From positions 1 through 64,000 of the forward strand of contig PS015009.1 in NCBI GenBank assembly GCA_048213135.1: a DNA stretch of 64,000 nt, in the 5' to 3' direction. The first letter of the stretch is position 1; each line of letters opens with the position of its first letter. Origin of the DNA: Reclinomonas americana ATCC 50394 (Eukaryota; Jakobida; Jakobea; Jakobida). Below, piece after piece: positions 26,301-35,500 of the stretch. The translations under genes and the position numbers were made by a program. Below the pieces are notes generated by a model, which was not told the DNA's origin, did no database searches, and worked only from the letters and a program-made list of their open reading frames with translations.

Positions 26301-26821
26301 AGGATCAGCCTGCCCTCACCTCCCCCGTTTGCCCAGTTGAGCTTAACGGAATTGCCGGTGATATTGGTAAAACTGATGGCACCTGTAGGCGTTGATGGTG
26401 TTACAGCCGTAGACTGGCTGCCCGTAAGCGGCACCATCAGGTACTGCGTGGTGGCGGCAGTTCCGTTATAATCAAATACGGCCAGGTGATATACGGTGTT
26501 GGGTTGCAGGTTGGTCACGATAAAGCTGATGGACGTTCCTTTGTACACCACGTATTCATTTGCGGCAGTGAATAAAGTTCCCGCCGTACCGAAAGCCAGG
26601 TTGGACGTGTATTCCGCCCCGTTAACCGGCATGCCTGTAACCGCGCTGCCGGCTTTCATTACAACAATACGATTGGCACCATTGCCCCCGGTAAATTTTA
26701 CCGACATCCGGTTGCCATCGATCGTACTGAAAACAAAACTGCTCGACGATACGGTTGGCGGTGCCGCCTGCGCACCCAGTACCGAACAGAGAAGAAATAA
26801 AAAGGTAAAGATCTGTTTCAT
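23375..26821 (-). CDS. Large secreted repeat protein with T9SS type A sorting domain
   Basis: The protein has 1148 residues with a signal peptide (MKQIFTFLFLLCSVLGAQA). Eight tandem units of about 115-120 residues follow. Each contains a strand with GNGxxRxVVxxxGxxVxxxP, then FGxGxxxxxxxYVVYxG, then the Fn3-like strand NLxPxTxYHxAVFEYNG. After the eighth unit comes a region (PLNWVYFNASPRDGHN) typical of the module before sorting domains, then the type A tail (FSFYPNPAKEKIVINYK; GLYYIILTDGDARYTERLIKQE). It is probably a surface adhesin or matrix protein; no catalytic residues are seen. It is transcribed alone. Confidence 0.88.
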   Translation of the reverse strand: MKQIFTFLFLLCSVLGAQAAPPTVSSSSFVFSTIDGNRMSVKFTGGNGANRIVVMKAGSAVTGMPVNGAEYTSNLAFGTAGTLFTAANEYVVYKGTSISFIVTNLQPNTVYHLAVFDYNGTAATTQYLMVPLTGSQSTAVTPSTPTGAISFTNITGNSVKLNWANGGGEGRLILARKGGAVNALPVDLTDYTASSDFGTTTPINTDNYAVYKQSSTFVTINNLEPNTTYHFASFEKNGSSAPVYLRPGTIASVTTTAGPTIPTQSIYFNFQEGNRFTVNSSPGNGERRVFIMRKGAPVTSSPTNGTAYTASAVFGSGTEIAPGEFVVNYSTGNSVVVTSLEPATTYYVRSFEYDVDAAGNTFYLLTSPANASYSTASPPSPASAVNFASVTGNSLTIKYTAGGGGYRMVIMKEGSAVDAVPVNLVKYTGAGSFGTGAQITPGNYVVNGGANGTQTAITNLHPGGTYHVAVYEFNGNNYPVYATVAATGTITLPAEPTTASNTFTKNTIEGNSFRAAWTNGDGARRIVVVRKNTAVTAAPVDGQVYSANSNFGQGDAVAADQYVVYDGNNSTCDIKNLEAGTTYHVAVFEYNLSGALPDYLTSAWLAGNGATLTAPATQVSALTTVGIQGNQATFSYSGGNGAGRIFVMREGSPVNTDPVDLTNYSYSNVYGNTQLGTGNYIVQRTTAVSNFTVTNLQPLTQYYIAGYEYNGSSGPVFKRPAIITSFTTTAGSGIVKPTIPASLPVVSAVEGNKFTFQSTAGNGSSRIVVVRAGAPVIFVPTDLTGYTADAVFGNSPDVGTGEYVVYNGTGTNVGITNLQPATVYHFAVFEYNGSGVTARYLTSSFLAHNASTLSAPASGSVNLVPSATPNSITLNWQKGNGDNRLVVVKEGSAVTATPVNLAVYPANNVFKSGAQIGAGEYVVFSGSGNSVTVTGLDPQKTYHISIFEYNGTTGPVYNTANVLSGTATTSSVLPLNWVYFNASPRDGHNLLGWGTNSEINTAHFVVERNITGNQFEAIAIIPATAGNGTQHYQYKDFGVFTSSARYRLKQVDKDGRSSHSVIVNCNARATQHGFSFYPNPAKEKIVINYKPVNGKVMLQVYDAAGKQVIQQYLATDHTVLLNQLKAGLYYIILTDGDARYTERLIKQE

Positions 26822-26924
26822 GACTATAGTTATACTTTAATGAGGCGCAAATATGAAGCGCTATTCCCGGCAGACTATGGTCATGATGTATGAAGCGTAA
26901 AAAAGAGGGCATGAATTGACAGCA

Positions 26925-26952
26925 TAAAAAAACTCCTGCTGTGGCAGGAGTT
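26925..26952 (-). terminator. Terminator of pullulanase gene
   Basis: ACTCCTGC and GCAGGAGT pair around TGTG; on the minus strand the stem is followed by seven T. Confidence 0.9.
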
Positions 26953-26980
26953 CGCTCAACTAATCCCAGGACAAAAGAAT

Positions 26981-28942
26981 CTATTGATAAACGATTACGG
27001 TTCCGTATCGTTCTGCTTTCAGGCTTCCATCTGATGAGGTTTCACCGGTAAGGGCCGACGTCCAGTTACCGGGCGGCAGGGGCAGAAATTCATCATCTCC
27101 TGTGCCGTTAAAGGCGACAATAATCTTTTTCCACGTATCTCCAAGTTGGGCACCATCAATGGTATAGGCAATTACACCGGCCGGGGTCTTTTCCATAAAA
27201 CGGATGGCCGACTGTATCTCCGCTTCGGTCTGCATACGGAAAGCAGGATGCGCCTTACGGATACCGATCAGCTTTTTTACATACTCATACAAACCCTTAT
27301 TCTTTTCTTTTTCTTCCCAGCGGATCATATTGATGCTGTCGCCGCTTTTATAAGAATTCTCAACACCATATTTGGTCCTGAAAAATTCCGTCCCCGCATG
27401 CAGGAAAGGTATACCCTGCGAGGTGAGTACGATAGAAAGGGCGAGCCGGTGCATTTTTTTATGATCAGCCGCAGAGGCATCGGGGACCGACATCACGATC
27501 TTGTCCCACAAAGTATTATTATCGTGACATTCACAATACGTGATCACATTCCATGGCGCTGTGGTATACGGTGCTTTAGAATAGTTCACTTTGGAATAAT
27601 CCACCTGGTTGTGTTGGCCTGCTGCCACAATACCAAACTTCACCGATTCTTCCATGCCGGCTTTACCTGTAGCAAAGCCCCTGTCCTTCCCGTCGAATAC
27701 ACTGCCCTTGATACCATCGCGGATATCGTCGCTGAATACGGCAATGCGATCAAGCAGGTGTGCATTCTTTTTCAACGCCCGCTGATCATCGGGCAGAGGT
27801 GATTCTCCTGCGGTCCATCCTTCCCCGTACAAAACAATATCAGGTTTAATTTTATGCAGCTCACGGGAGATGAGGTTCATCGTTTCAATATCATGCACCC
27901 CCATCAGGTCGAAACGAAAACCATCAATATGATATTCCTTTACCCAGTACAATACACTTTCAAGCATGAACTTGCGCATCATCGGCATTTCGCTGGCTGT
28001 TTCGTTACCGCAGGCTGTAGCATCGGAAAAACTGCCATCCTTTTTATGTCGGTAGTAATAACCAGGCACCAGTTGGTTGAAATTAGATTGCTCCGTTACG
28101 CCGGTATGGTTATACACCGCATCCATGATCACCCGCAGTCCCTGCCGGTGAAAGGATTGTATCATTTGTTTCAGTTCGCGGATGCGGGTAGCACCATCAG
28201 CTGCATTGCTGCTGTAAGAACCTTCGGGTACATTATAATTCAATGGATCGTATCCCCAGTTGTATTGTGTAAGAGCAGGCTGGCTTTCATCAACTGAATT
28301 GTAATCGAAAAAAGGCAGCAGGTGCACGTGTGTAACACCCAGGTCTCGGATATGGCTTAAGCCCGTGCTGGTGCCACTACCCGTATGTGTACCTGTTTCC
28401 GCCAGGCCGTTGAAAGTACCTTTCTGTTTCACGCCCGAATAAGGATCGATACTGGCATCGCGGATATGCAATTCATAGATCACCGCGTCGGTGGCTTTAT
28501 TGTTTTTAGAAAAGGCCGGACTTTTATCATTGGCCCAACCCTGCGGATTGGTTGTTTTCAGATCCAGTACCACGCCACGTTTGCCGTTCACGCCCACTGA
28601 CTTTACATAAGGATCGGGTACTTCCGCGTTCCATTTTTTTCCGATCATTACCCGGAAAGCATAATAAACGCCTTTCAGGTCCCGGTTAATTTTCGTATAC
28701 CAGGTACCGTTAGTCCCCTTGGTTAAACCTACAGACTGGAAAGGAATACCGCCTGTACCTTCTTTATACAATAATAACTGTGCCGCTTCCGCCGGAGGAC
28801 TCCAGATGCGGAATGTAGCTGAAGCAGGGGTATAGGTCAGTCCTAAATCCGTTCCTTTATATGCGGGATAGGCGGCATAATTTTGCGATGAAACATCAGT
28901 CATGAGTGCAGTAAATATAAGCAGGCCGAGTATTTTTTTCAT
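26981..28942 (-). CDS. pulA: Type I pullulanase, GH13, periplasmic
   Basis: The protein has 653 residues with a signal peptide (MKKILGLLIFTALMTDVSSQ). A CBM48-like N-terminal domain (about 25-130) precedes the GH13 catalytic domain, which contains the type I pullulanase motif YNWGYDPLNYNVPEG. The catalytic residues are visible: nucleophile Asp345 in GFRFDLMG and acid/base Glu374 in LYGEGWTAG. It hydrolyses alpha-1,6 branch points of pullulan or starch-derived oligosaccharides. It has its own promoter box (28962-28969) and lies downstream, on the same strand, of the periplasmic GH13 and MFS genes, at the edge of the starch locus. No operator like those at 32358 or 37101 is seen before it. Confidence 0.93.
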   Translation of the reverse strand: MKKILGLLIFTALMTDVSSQNYAAYPAYKGTDLGLTYTPASATFRIWSPPAEAAQLLLYKEGTGGIPFQSVGLTKGTNGTWYTKINRDLKGVYYAFRVMIGKKWNAEVPDPYVKSVGVNGKRGVVLDLKTTNPQGWANDKSPAFSKNNKATDAVIYELHIRDASIDPYSGVKQKGTFNGLAETGTHTGSGTSTGLSHIRDLGVTHVHLLPFFDYNSVDESQPALTQYNWGYDPLNYNVPEGSYSSNAADGATRIRELKQMIQSFHRQGLRVIMDAVYNHTGVTEQSNFNQLVPGYYYRHKKDGSFSDATACGNETASEMPMMRKFMLESVLYWVKEYHIDGFRFDLMGVHDIETMNLISRELHKIKPDIVLYGEGWTAGESPLPDDQRALKKNAHLLDRIAVFSDDIRDGIKGSVFDGKDRGFATGKAGMEESVKFGIVAAGQHNQVDYSKVNYSKAPYTTAPWNVITYCECHDNNTLWDKIVMSVPDASAADHKKMHRLALSIVLTSQGIPFLHAGTEFFRTKYGVENSYKSGDSINMIRWEEKEKNKGLYEYVKKLIGIRKAHPAFRMQTEAEIQSAIRFMEKTPAGVIAYTIDGAQLGDTWKKIIVAFNGTGDDEFLPLPPGNWTSALTGETSSDGSLKAERYGTVIVYQ

Positions 28943-28952
28943 AATTAATCAA

Positions 28953-28980
28953 GTCAAAAATCAAAAGTAAAAATTCAAAA
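28953..28980. repeat. Heptanucleotide array, RTCAAAA family
   Basis: Four 7-bp units (GTCAAAA, ATCAAAA, GTAAAAA, TTCAAAA) lie 10 bp upstream of the pullulanase start codon and contain its -7 promoter box. Confidence 0.8.
28962..28969 (-). promoter_or_regulatory. Candidate -7 promoter box for pullulanase
   Basis: TACTTTTG on the minus strand matches TAnnTTTG exactly, 19 bp before the start codon, and is spelled by the heptad array itself. No well-spaced -33 box is seen. Confidence 0.45.
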
Positions 28981-29059
28981 GGCTCCTTATTACAAGGAAT
29001 ACTTTCATCATTCCGAAACAATATTCATTATTACATTATTTAATATAAAATTTAAAAAA

Positions 29060-29110
29060 ATAACGCAAAGTCCGCGAATGAGCAAAGTCGCTAAGCAGTT
29101 GCTAAGGACT
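29060..29110. repeat. CGCAAAG-type intergenic repeat
   Basis: Imperfect units of CGCAAAGTC, GCAAAGTCG and two GCTAAG copies fill the spacer between the GH13 stop and the pullulanase promoter. It shares the CGCAAAG word with the element at 46502-46619. Confidence 0.55.
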
Positions 29111-29126
29111 AACGCCTCCGGACTCA

Positions 29127-30992
29127 TTACTTCAACAACTCCAGCACTACCGTCTTATACGATCCCAGTTTAAAATCTTTCAGCGGTCCCCGTTCTTTAG
29201 TGATCACATCTTTGTATGTTGTAAATTCATTGATGCGTTCTGCGAATTTATTGATGCTGATTGTCTTTTCTTCTTTGGCGGTATTCATCGCTACCATAAT
29301 GGTTTGTTCACCGGTATACCGGAAGTAAACATACACACCGTCTTCAGGCAAAAATTGCATGAACTTTCCTTTGGTAAGCGCCGGTGACGCTTTCCGGAAA
29401 TTGGCCAGTGTAGCGAGGAGTTGGTATACTTCCTGGTCTTTGGCTGTTCTGCCTTCGATGGTGAATTTATTGACAGCATCGCCTTTCCATCCGCCGGGGA
29501 AATCGAGGCGCACATAACCATCATTCGGACTGGTGGTGCCCGGTGTAACGATTTCATCGCCGTAGTATATCTGCGGAATACCGCGGCAGGTCATCAGCCA
29601 GCACAAAGCGGATTTGTATTTATCCATGTTCTCATTTACCACGGAGTAAAAACGGGCTATATCATGATTATCTAGAAAGATCACATTGCGGGTAGGGTCT
29701 TTATACACGAAATCCTGCGCCAGTGTGGTGTACAGGCGGTTAACGCCATCCGTCCAGCCGAAGTCTTTCGTCATGGCATCGGTTATTCCCCACAGCGTTT
29801 GAAAATCCGTTACGGCCTGCAGGTTACTTTTATAAGGGATGTTGTAATTATTCTGGCAGAAATAACTCTGGTTCGGAACACCATGCACCCAGGTCTCACC
29901 AAACAAAGTGATCTGTGGATATTCATCCATCAGCGCCTGGTTACAGCGGTTCATAAAAGCGAGGTCATTGTATGCATAAGTATCGATACGCCAGCCGTCG
30001 ATGCCAAATTCTTCCACAGCCCAAAGGGCATTCTGTATAAGAAAATTCGCCACAAAAGGATTGGTTTGGTTCAGGTCGGGCATTTGTTCGGTGAACCATC
30101 CGTCCGACATCCGCTTCCTGTCGCGGTTGCTGGCATAAGGATCAAAAAGTACCTGGTCTTTATAATTGGTATTCGTATAACTGCTCCACTGGTTGAGCCA
30201 GTCTTTCATGGGCAGGTCCTGTACAGTAAAATGATAAAGGCCTACGTGGTTATACACGGCGTCCTGTATAATTTTCAGTCCCTTGCCATGCGCAGCCTCC
30301 ACCAGGTTCCGGTAAGCATCGTTGCCACCCAGGCGCGGGTCAACCTTATAGTGATCGGTAAATGCATATCCATGTTCGGTGCGGTTGGGCATATCGTTTT
30401 CCCAAACCGGGTTCAGCCAGATGCTGGTGACGCCCAGTTGCTTTAAATAATCGAGATGATTTTGTACACCTTTCAGATCGCCCCCATGCCGGTTGAATAC
30501 CGTGTCGCGGCGCAGCGTCTGGTCACGCATACCGGGTATGCGGTCATTGCTTTCATCGCCGTTGCTGAAACGGTCGGGCATGATGAGGTAAATAAAATCG
30601 GAGGAGGTAACGCCCTGTGCATAACTATTGCCTTTACCATTACGGCGGGCTTTGAGTTCAAAAGGAATGGAGAAATTTTCGCCGGCAACAATGGTGTTGA
30701 AATTGAACCTGAGCTGCTGCGGTTTTGCTTTCGGACTGATGAGGATGTCGAGGAAAAGGTAATTATGATTCTCCACGTGCGACACTTTCACAATGCTTAC
30801 ATCTTTAGAAGAAGAGCTTACCGATATTTTATCCGGAAAAAGAAAACCGTTCTGTGCCCTGCACATGAGCTGTACCTTATTCCATTTCATACCCGGCCAC
30901 CAGTGTGCGGGGTAGCATTGGTAATTGGGCAATTGGGCGAATGAAAAAAAGACCTGCACCAATAATACAGCAGTCAGCAAAATACCTTTCAT
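29127..30992 (-). CDS. GH13 alpha-amylase/neopullulanase-like enzyme, periplasmic
   Basis: The protein has 621 residues from the ATG at 30992, which opens a signal peptide (MKGILLTAVLLVQVFFSFAQ); the longer in-frame version would start inside the upstream gene. Residues 25-120 resemble the N-terminal domain of cyclomaltodextrinase-type enzymes, followed by the GH13 barrel starting at YLIMPDRFSNGD. Catalytic residues are Asp337 in GWRIDTYAYND and Glu366 in FGETWVHG, with the third acid in FLDNHDIARF. The layout resembles SusA of Bacteroides, which cuts maltodextrins in the periplasm. It starts two bases after the stop of the MFS gene, so translation is probably coupled. Confidence 0.92.
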   Translation of the reverse strand: MKGILLTAVLLVQVFFSFAQLPNYQCYPAHWWPGMKWNKVQLMCRAQNGFLFPDKISVSSSSKDVSIVKVSHVENHNYLFLDILISPKAKPQQLRFNFNTIVAGENFSIPFELKARRNGKGNSYAQGVTSSDFIYLIMPDRFSNGDESNDRIPGMRDQTLRRDTVFNRHGGDLKGVQNHLDYLKQLGVTSIWLNPVWENDMPNRTEHGYAFTDHYKVDPRLGGNDAYRNLVEAAHGKGLKIIQDAVYNHVGLYHFTVQDLPMKDWLNQWSSYTNTNYKDQVLFDPYASNRDRKRMSDGWFTEQMPDLNQTNPFVANFLIQNALWAVEEFGIDGWRIDTYAYNDLAFMNRCNQALMDEYPQITLFGETWVHGVPNQSYFCQNNYNIPYKSNLQAVTDFQTLWGITDAMTKDFGWTDGVNRLYTTLAQDFVYKDPTRNVIFLDNHDIARFYSVVNENMDKYKSALCWLMTCRGIPQIYYGDEIVTPGTTSPNDGYVRLDFPGGWKGDAVNKFTIEGRTAKDQEVYQLLATLANFRKASPALTKGKFMQFLPEDGVYVYFRYTGEQTIMVAMNTAKEEKTISINKFAERINEFTTYKDVITKERGPLKDFKLGSYKTVVLELLK

Positions 30993-30994
30993 AA

Positions 30995-32335
30995 TTAGTC
31001 TCTTTCTTTGATGAGGAAATAACAAATAAGTGCAGCAATCACCATTAGTCCGCCACCTATCTGCACAGCTGCCAGCCTGTCGTTATTCAGTACATTTTTC
31101 ATGATCCAGCCAAAGCCAAGAGAGGCAATGATCTCCGGCAGCACAATAAAGAAGTTAAAAATACCCATGTATACACCGATCTTATTTTCCGGCAACACCT
31201 TACTCAACATGGCATAAGGCATAGAGAGAATGCTTGCCCATGCAATACCCACACCTGTCATACAACCCAGGAGCATATACTTATTGGTTACAAACGCGAC
31301 ACTGATTAATCCTATGGCACCGGCAAGAAGGCATACACTATGCGTCAGTTTCCTGCCCAGTTTTTTCGCGATGAAAGGGAGGATGAAAGCAAAAAGAAAA
31401 GTGACCACATTATAAAAGGCTAGTGTAAGCCCGCCGAAGTTGGTGCCTTCACCATACAGGGGATCGGTTTCACTGGTGGCACCAAATACATTCCTCGCCA
31501 CCGCGGTATTATAATAAAACCACATCAGGAAAAGGCCGGGCCAGGTAAAGAATTGAACCAGCGATAAGATTTTCATCCGCTGCGGCATATTCCGGATAGC
31601 GTCAAGTATTTCTTTGATACCGCCGCCGAATCCTTTATTGGATTCCGTTACCTTTTCTTTGAAGCTCACACCTGAAGGCGGGTATTCCTTCGATGTAAAT
31701 ACGGTATAGAACACGGCAGCAAGAAAAAAGAAAGCCCCGATATAAAAACTCCATTTTACATTATCGGGTATAACTCCGGCTGCAGCGGTATTGCTGAGGT
31801 GGAACCAGTTCGTCATCAGCCACGGAAGTGCTGAAGCAATGCTGCCTCCTAATCCTATCATCAGGCTTTGCATAACAAAACCCTGTGTTCTTTGTTCATC
31901 GTTAAGTTTATCGGCAACAAAAGCACGGAAAGGCTCCATCGCCACATTACCAAATACATCCATAATCCAAAGGAGGCCCGCAGCCATCCACAAAGCACTG
32001 CTGTGCGGCATGAATACCAATGCTATGGTGCTCATGATGGCGCCTATCATAAAATAAGGTCTTCTTCTTCCCCACTTCGGATGCCATGTTCTGTCGCTCA
32101 TATACCCAATGATCGGTTGCACGATCAGACCTGTAAGCGGGGCGGCGAGAAAAAGAAAGGGAATCTCGTCGGCATTGGCGTGCAGGTGCTCGTATATAGG
32201 TCCCATATTGGCACGCTGAAGATCCCATCCAAACTGGATGCCGAAGAATCCTACACTCATATTAATGATCTGGGAAAGACTGAGCCGGGGTTTTACCTGC
32301 TGGGTTTCCAGGTGTTCCGTAATAACATCTGACAT
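30995..32335 (-). CDS. SLC45-like MFS sugar transporter
   Basis: The 446-residue protein has about twelve membrane helices. It shows the MFS loop motif GYMSDRTWHPKWGRRRPY and an SLC45/GPH-like start (SVGFFGIQFGWDLQRANMGPIYEHL). Bacterial members of this group in maltose loci carry maltose or short maltodextrins across the inner membrane. It is the first gene of an operon with the periplasmic GH13 enzyme and is divergent from the secreted amylase gene. A GTGT-N7-ACAC operator (32358-32372) lies 22 bp before its start codon. Confidence 0.88.
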   Translation of the reverse strand: MSDVITEHLETQQVKPRLSLSQIINMSVGFFGIQFGWDLQRANMGPIYEHLHANADEIPFLFLAAPLTGLIVQPIIGYMSDRTWHPKWGRRRPYFMIGAIMSTIALVFMPHSSALWMAAGLLWIMDVFGNVAMEPFRAFVADKLNDEQRTQGFVMQSLMIGLGGSIASALPWLMTNWFHLSNTAAAGVIPDNVKWSFYIGAFFFLAAVFYTVFTSKEYPPSGVSFKEKVTESNKGFGGGIKEILDAIRNMPQRMKILSLVQFFTWPGLFLMWFYYNTAVARNVFGATSETDPLYGEGTNFGGLTLAFYNVVTFLFAFILPFIAKKLGRKLTHSVCLLAGAIGLISVAFVTNKYMLLGCMTGVGIAWASILSMPYAMLSKVLPENKIGVYMGIFNFFIVLPEIIASLGFGWIMKNVLNNDRLAAVQIGGGLMVIAALICYFLIKERD

Positions 32336-32357
32336 AGCAATCGTTTAGTTGATTTTC

Positions 32358-32372
32358 GTGTAAAAAGTACAC
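32358..32372 (-). promoter_or_regulatory. Operator site A (GTGTACTTTTTACAC)
   Basis: On the minus strand this 15-mer is identical to site D at 37101-37115. It has GTGT/ACAC arms and includes TACTTTTT, a near -7 box for the MFS operon. Confidence 0.7.
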
Positions 32373-32496
32373 TTTATAAAAATACGATAAAAAACAAGTT
32401 AACCAAGTTTTTGTAAAAATAGCCGTTTTGCCCGTCCACACCACGTTACAAGGGATGTTAATAACCCTCCGGAAACGCCTCCCGTCCCGTATTAAT

Positions 32497-32511
32497 GTGT
32501 ACTTTTTATCA
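32497..32511 (+). promoter_or_regulatory. Operator site B (degenerate)
   Basis: GTGTACTTTTTATCA agrees with sites A and D in the first 12 positions but the right arm is degenerate. It includes TACTTTTT, a near -7 box for the amylase gene starting at 32568, in the sense orientation. Confidence 0.6.
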
Positions 32512-32534
32512 ACATTTTTTGTAGAACCGGAATT

Positions 32535-32555
32535 AATGTGTTTAATTTACACATT
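32535..32555. promoter_or_regulatory. Operator site C (perfect 7-bp arms)
   Basis: AATGTGT and ACACATT flank a 7-base AT spacer, giving a perfect inverted repeat that ends 12 bp before the amylase start codon. It has the GTGT-N7-ACAC layout of sites A and D but a different spacer. Confidence 0.65.
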
Positions 32556-32567
32556 AAATTTTGCTAT

Positions 32568-35500
32568 ATGAGGAAAGCACTGCTTTTTCTGGGTATCGTT
32601 ATTTCCCTTGGTACCCGGGCACAGTTACTGAGCTGGACGCCCGAATTTCCGCAGGACAACTCCACCATCGTTATTACTGTTGACGCCTCCAAAGGCAACC
32701 AGGGACTATTCAACTATGCCAATCCCAATAATATATATGTGCATTGCGGAGTTACCACCAACCTCAGCAATAATGGCGGCCAGCAATGGTTGTACGTAAA
32801 CGGCAGTACCGGCGGCAGTTGGGGCAGCGCTACGCCTGCGCTCAAAGCCACTTCACTTGGCAATAATAAATACCAGTATACCATTACCAATATCCGCAGC
32901 TTCTTTGGTGTGCCCGCGGGGGAAACGATCAAAAAAGTCGGTATCCTTTTCCGCGACGCGAACGCTGATCCGGCGCAGGTAAAAAAACAGGCCAACAGCG
33001 ACGGCAGCGATATGTATATCCCCATATACAATACCGTACAGGATACCTTCATCCGCTTTAACCAGCCGTTCTTTGAACCCCGCTTCACGCCTTACCTGGA
33101 GCCCATCAATGTAACCATCGGGCAAAACGTGCCCACTACGTTTGTAAGTTCGGCTCCCGGCGATCTGAAAATGTTCCTCAATGGTGTACAGGTGACATCC
33201 AACACCAACAGTTCCTCACTCTCCGGTACACCCACCATATCTGTTGCAGGCAACCAGGTGATCAGGGCAGAGTATACATTCAACAATACTTTCCGTAAAG
33301 ATTCGGTACAGTTCCTCGTTACTTCAACACCACCGTCAGCCCCGCTGCCGGCGAATGTGAAGGAAGGCATCAACTATGATCCCAATAATACTTCTGTAAC
33401 ACTGGTTTTATATGCTCCGCAGAAATCGGATGTATACGTGATCGGCGATTTCAATAACTGGCAGCCACTGCTCAGTTACCAGATGAATAAAACACCCGAC
33501 GGAAAATATTTCTGGAAAACGATAACAGGACTTACTGCCGGGCAGGAATATGCCTACCAGTATTTTATCGACAACAGCATACGCGTGGCAGATCCTTATG
33601 CACAAAAGATCCTGGACCCGGGCCAGTACGGCGATGTGCAGATCGACAACGTTACTTATCCCAACCTGAAACCTTACCCCACCGGCAAAACAACCGAGAT
33701 TGTAAGTGTACTGCAAACAGCGGAACCCCAGTACAACTGGCAGGTGACCAATTTCAGCAAACCTGAAAAAAAGAACCTGATCATTTATGAAACACTCGTG
33801 AGGGACCTGCTGGCAGCGCACAACTGGCAAACGCTGATCGATACCATCAATTATATCAAAAGACTCAACATCAATGCCATTGAACTGATGCCTTTCAGCG
33901 AATTTGAGAACAACGACAGCTGGGGCTACAATCCTACTTTTTATATGGCGCCGGATAAATACTACGGCACCAAGAATAAACTGAAAGAATTTATCGATAC
34001 CTGTCACAAGAACGGTATCGCTGTGATCATGGACATCGTGTTCAACCACGAGTTCGGACAGGGCCCGCATGCCCGCATGTACTGGAACAGCGCACAAAAC
34101 CAGCCCGCGGCCAACAATCCCTGGCTCAACCCTACAGCCACGCACCCTTTCAGTGTTGGTTATGATTTCAACCACGAATCCAATGACACCAAATATTATG
34201 TACAGCGTACGATCGAACACTGGATCAATGAGTACAAAATAGATGGTTTCCGTTTTGACCTGTCGAAAGGTTTCACACAAAAAGTGACAACGAATGTGAA
34301 CGACTGGAGTGCTTATGACGCCAGTCGTATCGCCATCTGGAAAAGATATGCCGACAGTGTTTGGAAATATTCACCATCCACCTATATGATCCTCGAGCAC
34401 TTCGCGGTACAACAGGAGGATAAAGAGCTGGCCGATTATGGTTTCCTTATGTGGGGGAATGTGAACAGCCAGTATAACCAGAATACGATGGGTTACAGTT
34501 CCAATGCCGACATCAGCAGCGTGGTGTATAACCATGCCTCCCGCCAGTTTGCACAACCCAACCTGATCGGCTACATGGAAAGTCATGATGAAGAAAGGCT
34601 CATGTACAAGAATGTGACCTATGGCAATTCATCAGGCTCTTATAATGTGAAAGATGTTCCTACCGCGCTGAAACGCATGGAAGCCGCAGCGGCACTGTTG
34701 TACACCATTCCGGGTCCGAAGATGCTGTACGAGATGGGAGAACTGGGCTATGATCTTTCCATCAATACCTGCACCGATGGTACGCTACCTTCAACAGACG
34801 AGTGCCGCACTGCACGCAAACCTTTCCGCTGGAATTATTATCAGGATCCCAACCGCAAACAATTGTATGATGTGGTGGGTAAGATCATCGGCCTGAGGCG
34901 CAGTCTCCCTGCTACCTTCAACAGCAGCAACTTTACTTATAACTTCGGTTCGCTGGTTAAATCTTTCCAGATCACCGATCCCAGCCGCAGCATAACTGTG
35001 ATCGCCAATTTTGACGTGACCACGCAGAACATATCCGTTACATTCCAGAATGCCGGCACCTGGACAGACTACCTTACCAATGCCAGTATTACAGCTACCG
35101 GTAACGCACAAACGATATCGCTGCAGCCCGGAGAATACCACATCTACCTGAATACACCTGCCTGTACTACAGCGGCGCCAACCGCCACAACCGCCATCAG
35201 CTATTGTCAGAATGCGGCAGCCACTGCGCTTACTGCTACAGGCTCTAACCTGCTTTGGTACACCACCTTAACAGGCGGCACCGGAACCACTACTGCTCCT
35301 GTTCCATCCACAGCAGCAGCAGGCACAACAACCTATTATGTAACACAAACGATAGGTTGCGAAAGCACACGCCTGCCCATAGTGGTAACCGTTAACCCGC
35401 TTACCGTGGCGCCGACCGTTACCAGCCCGGTTACTTACTGCCGCAATGCAACGGCCACAGCGCTGACCGCTACCGGCAATGGCCTGCTCTGGTACAATGC

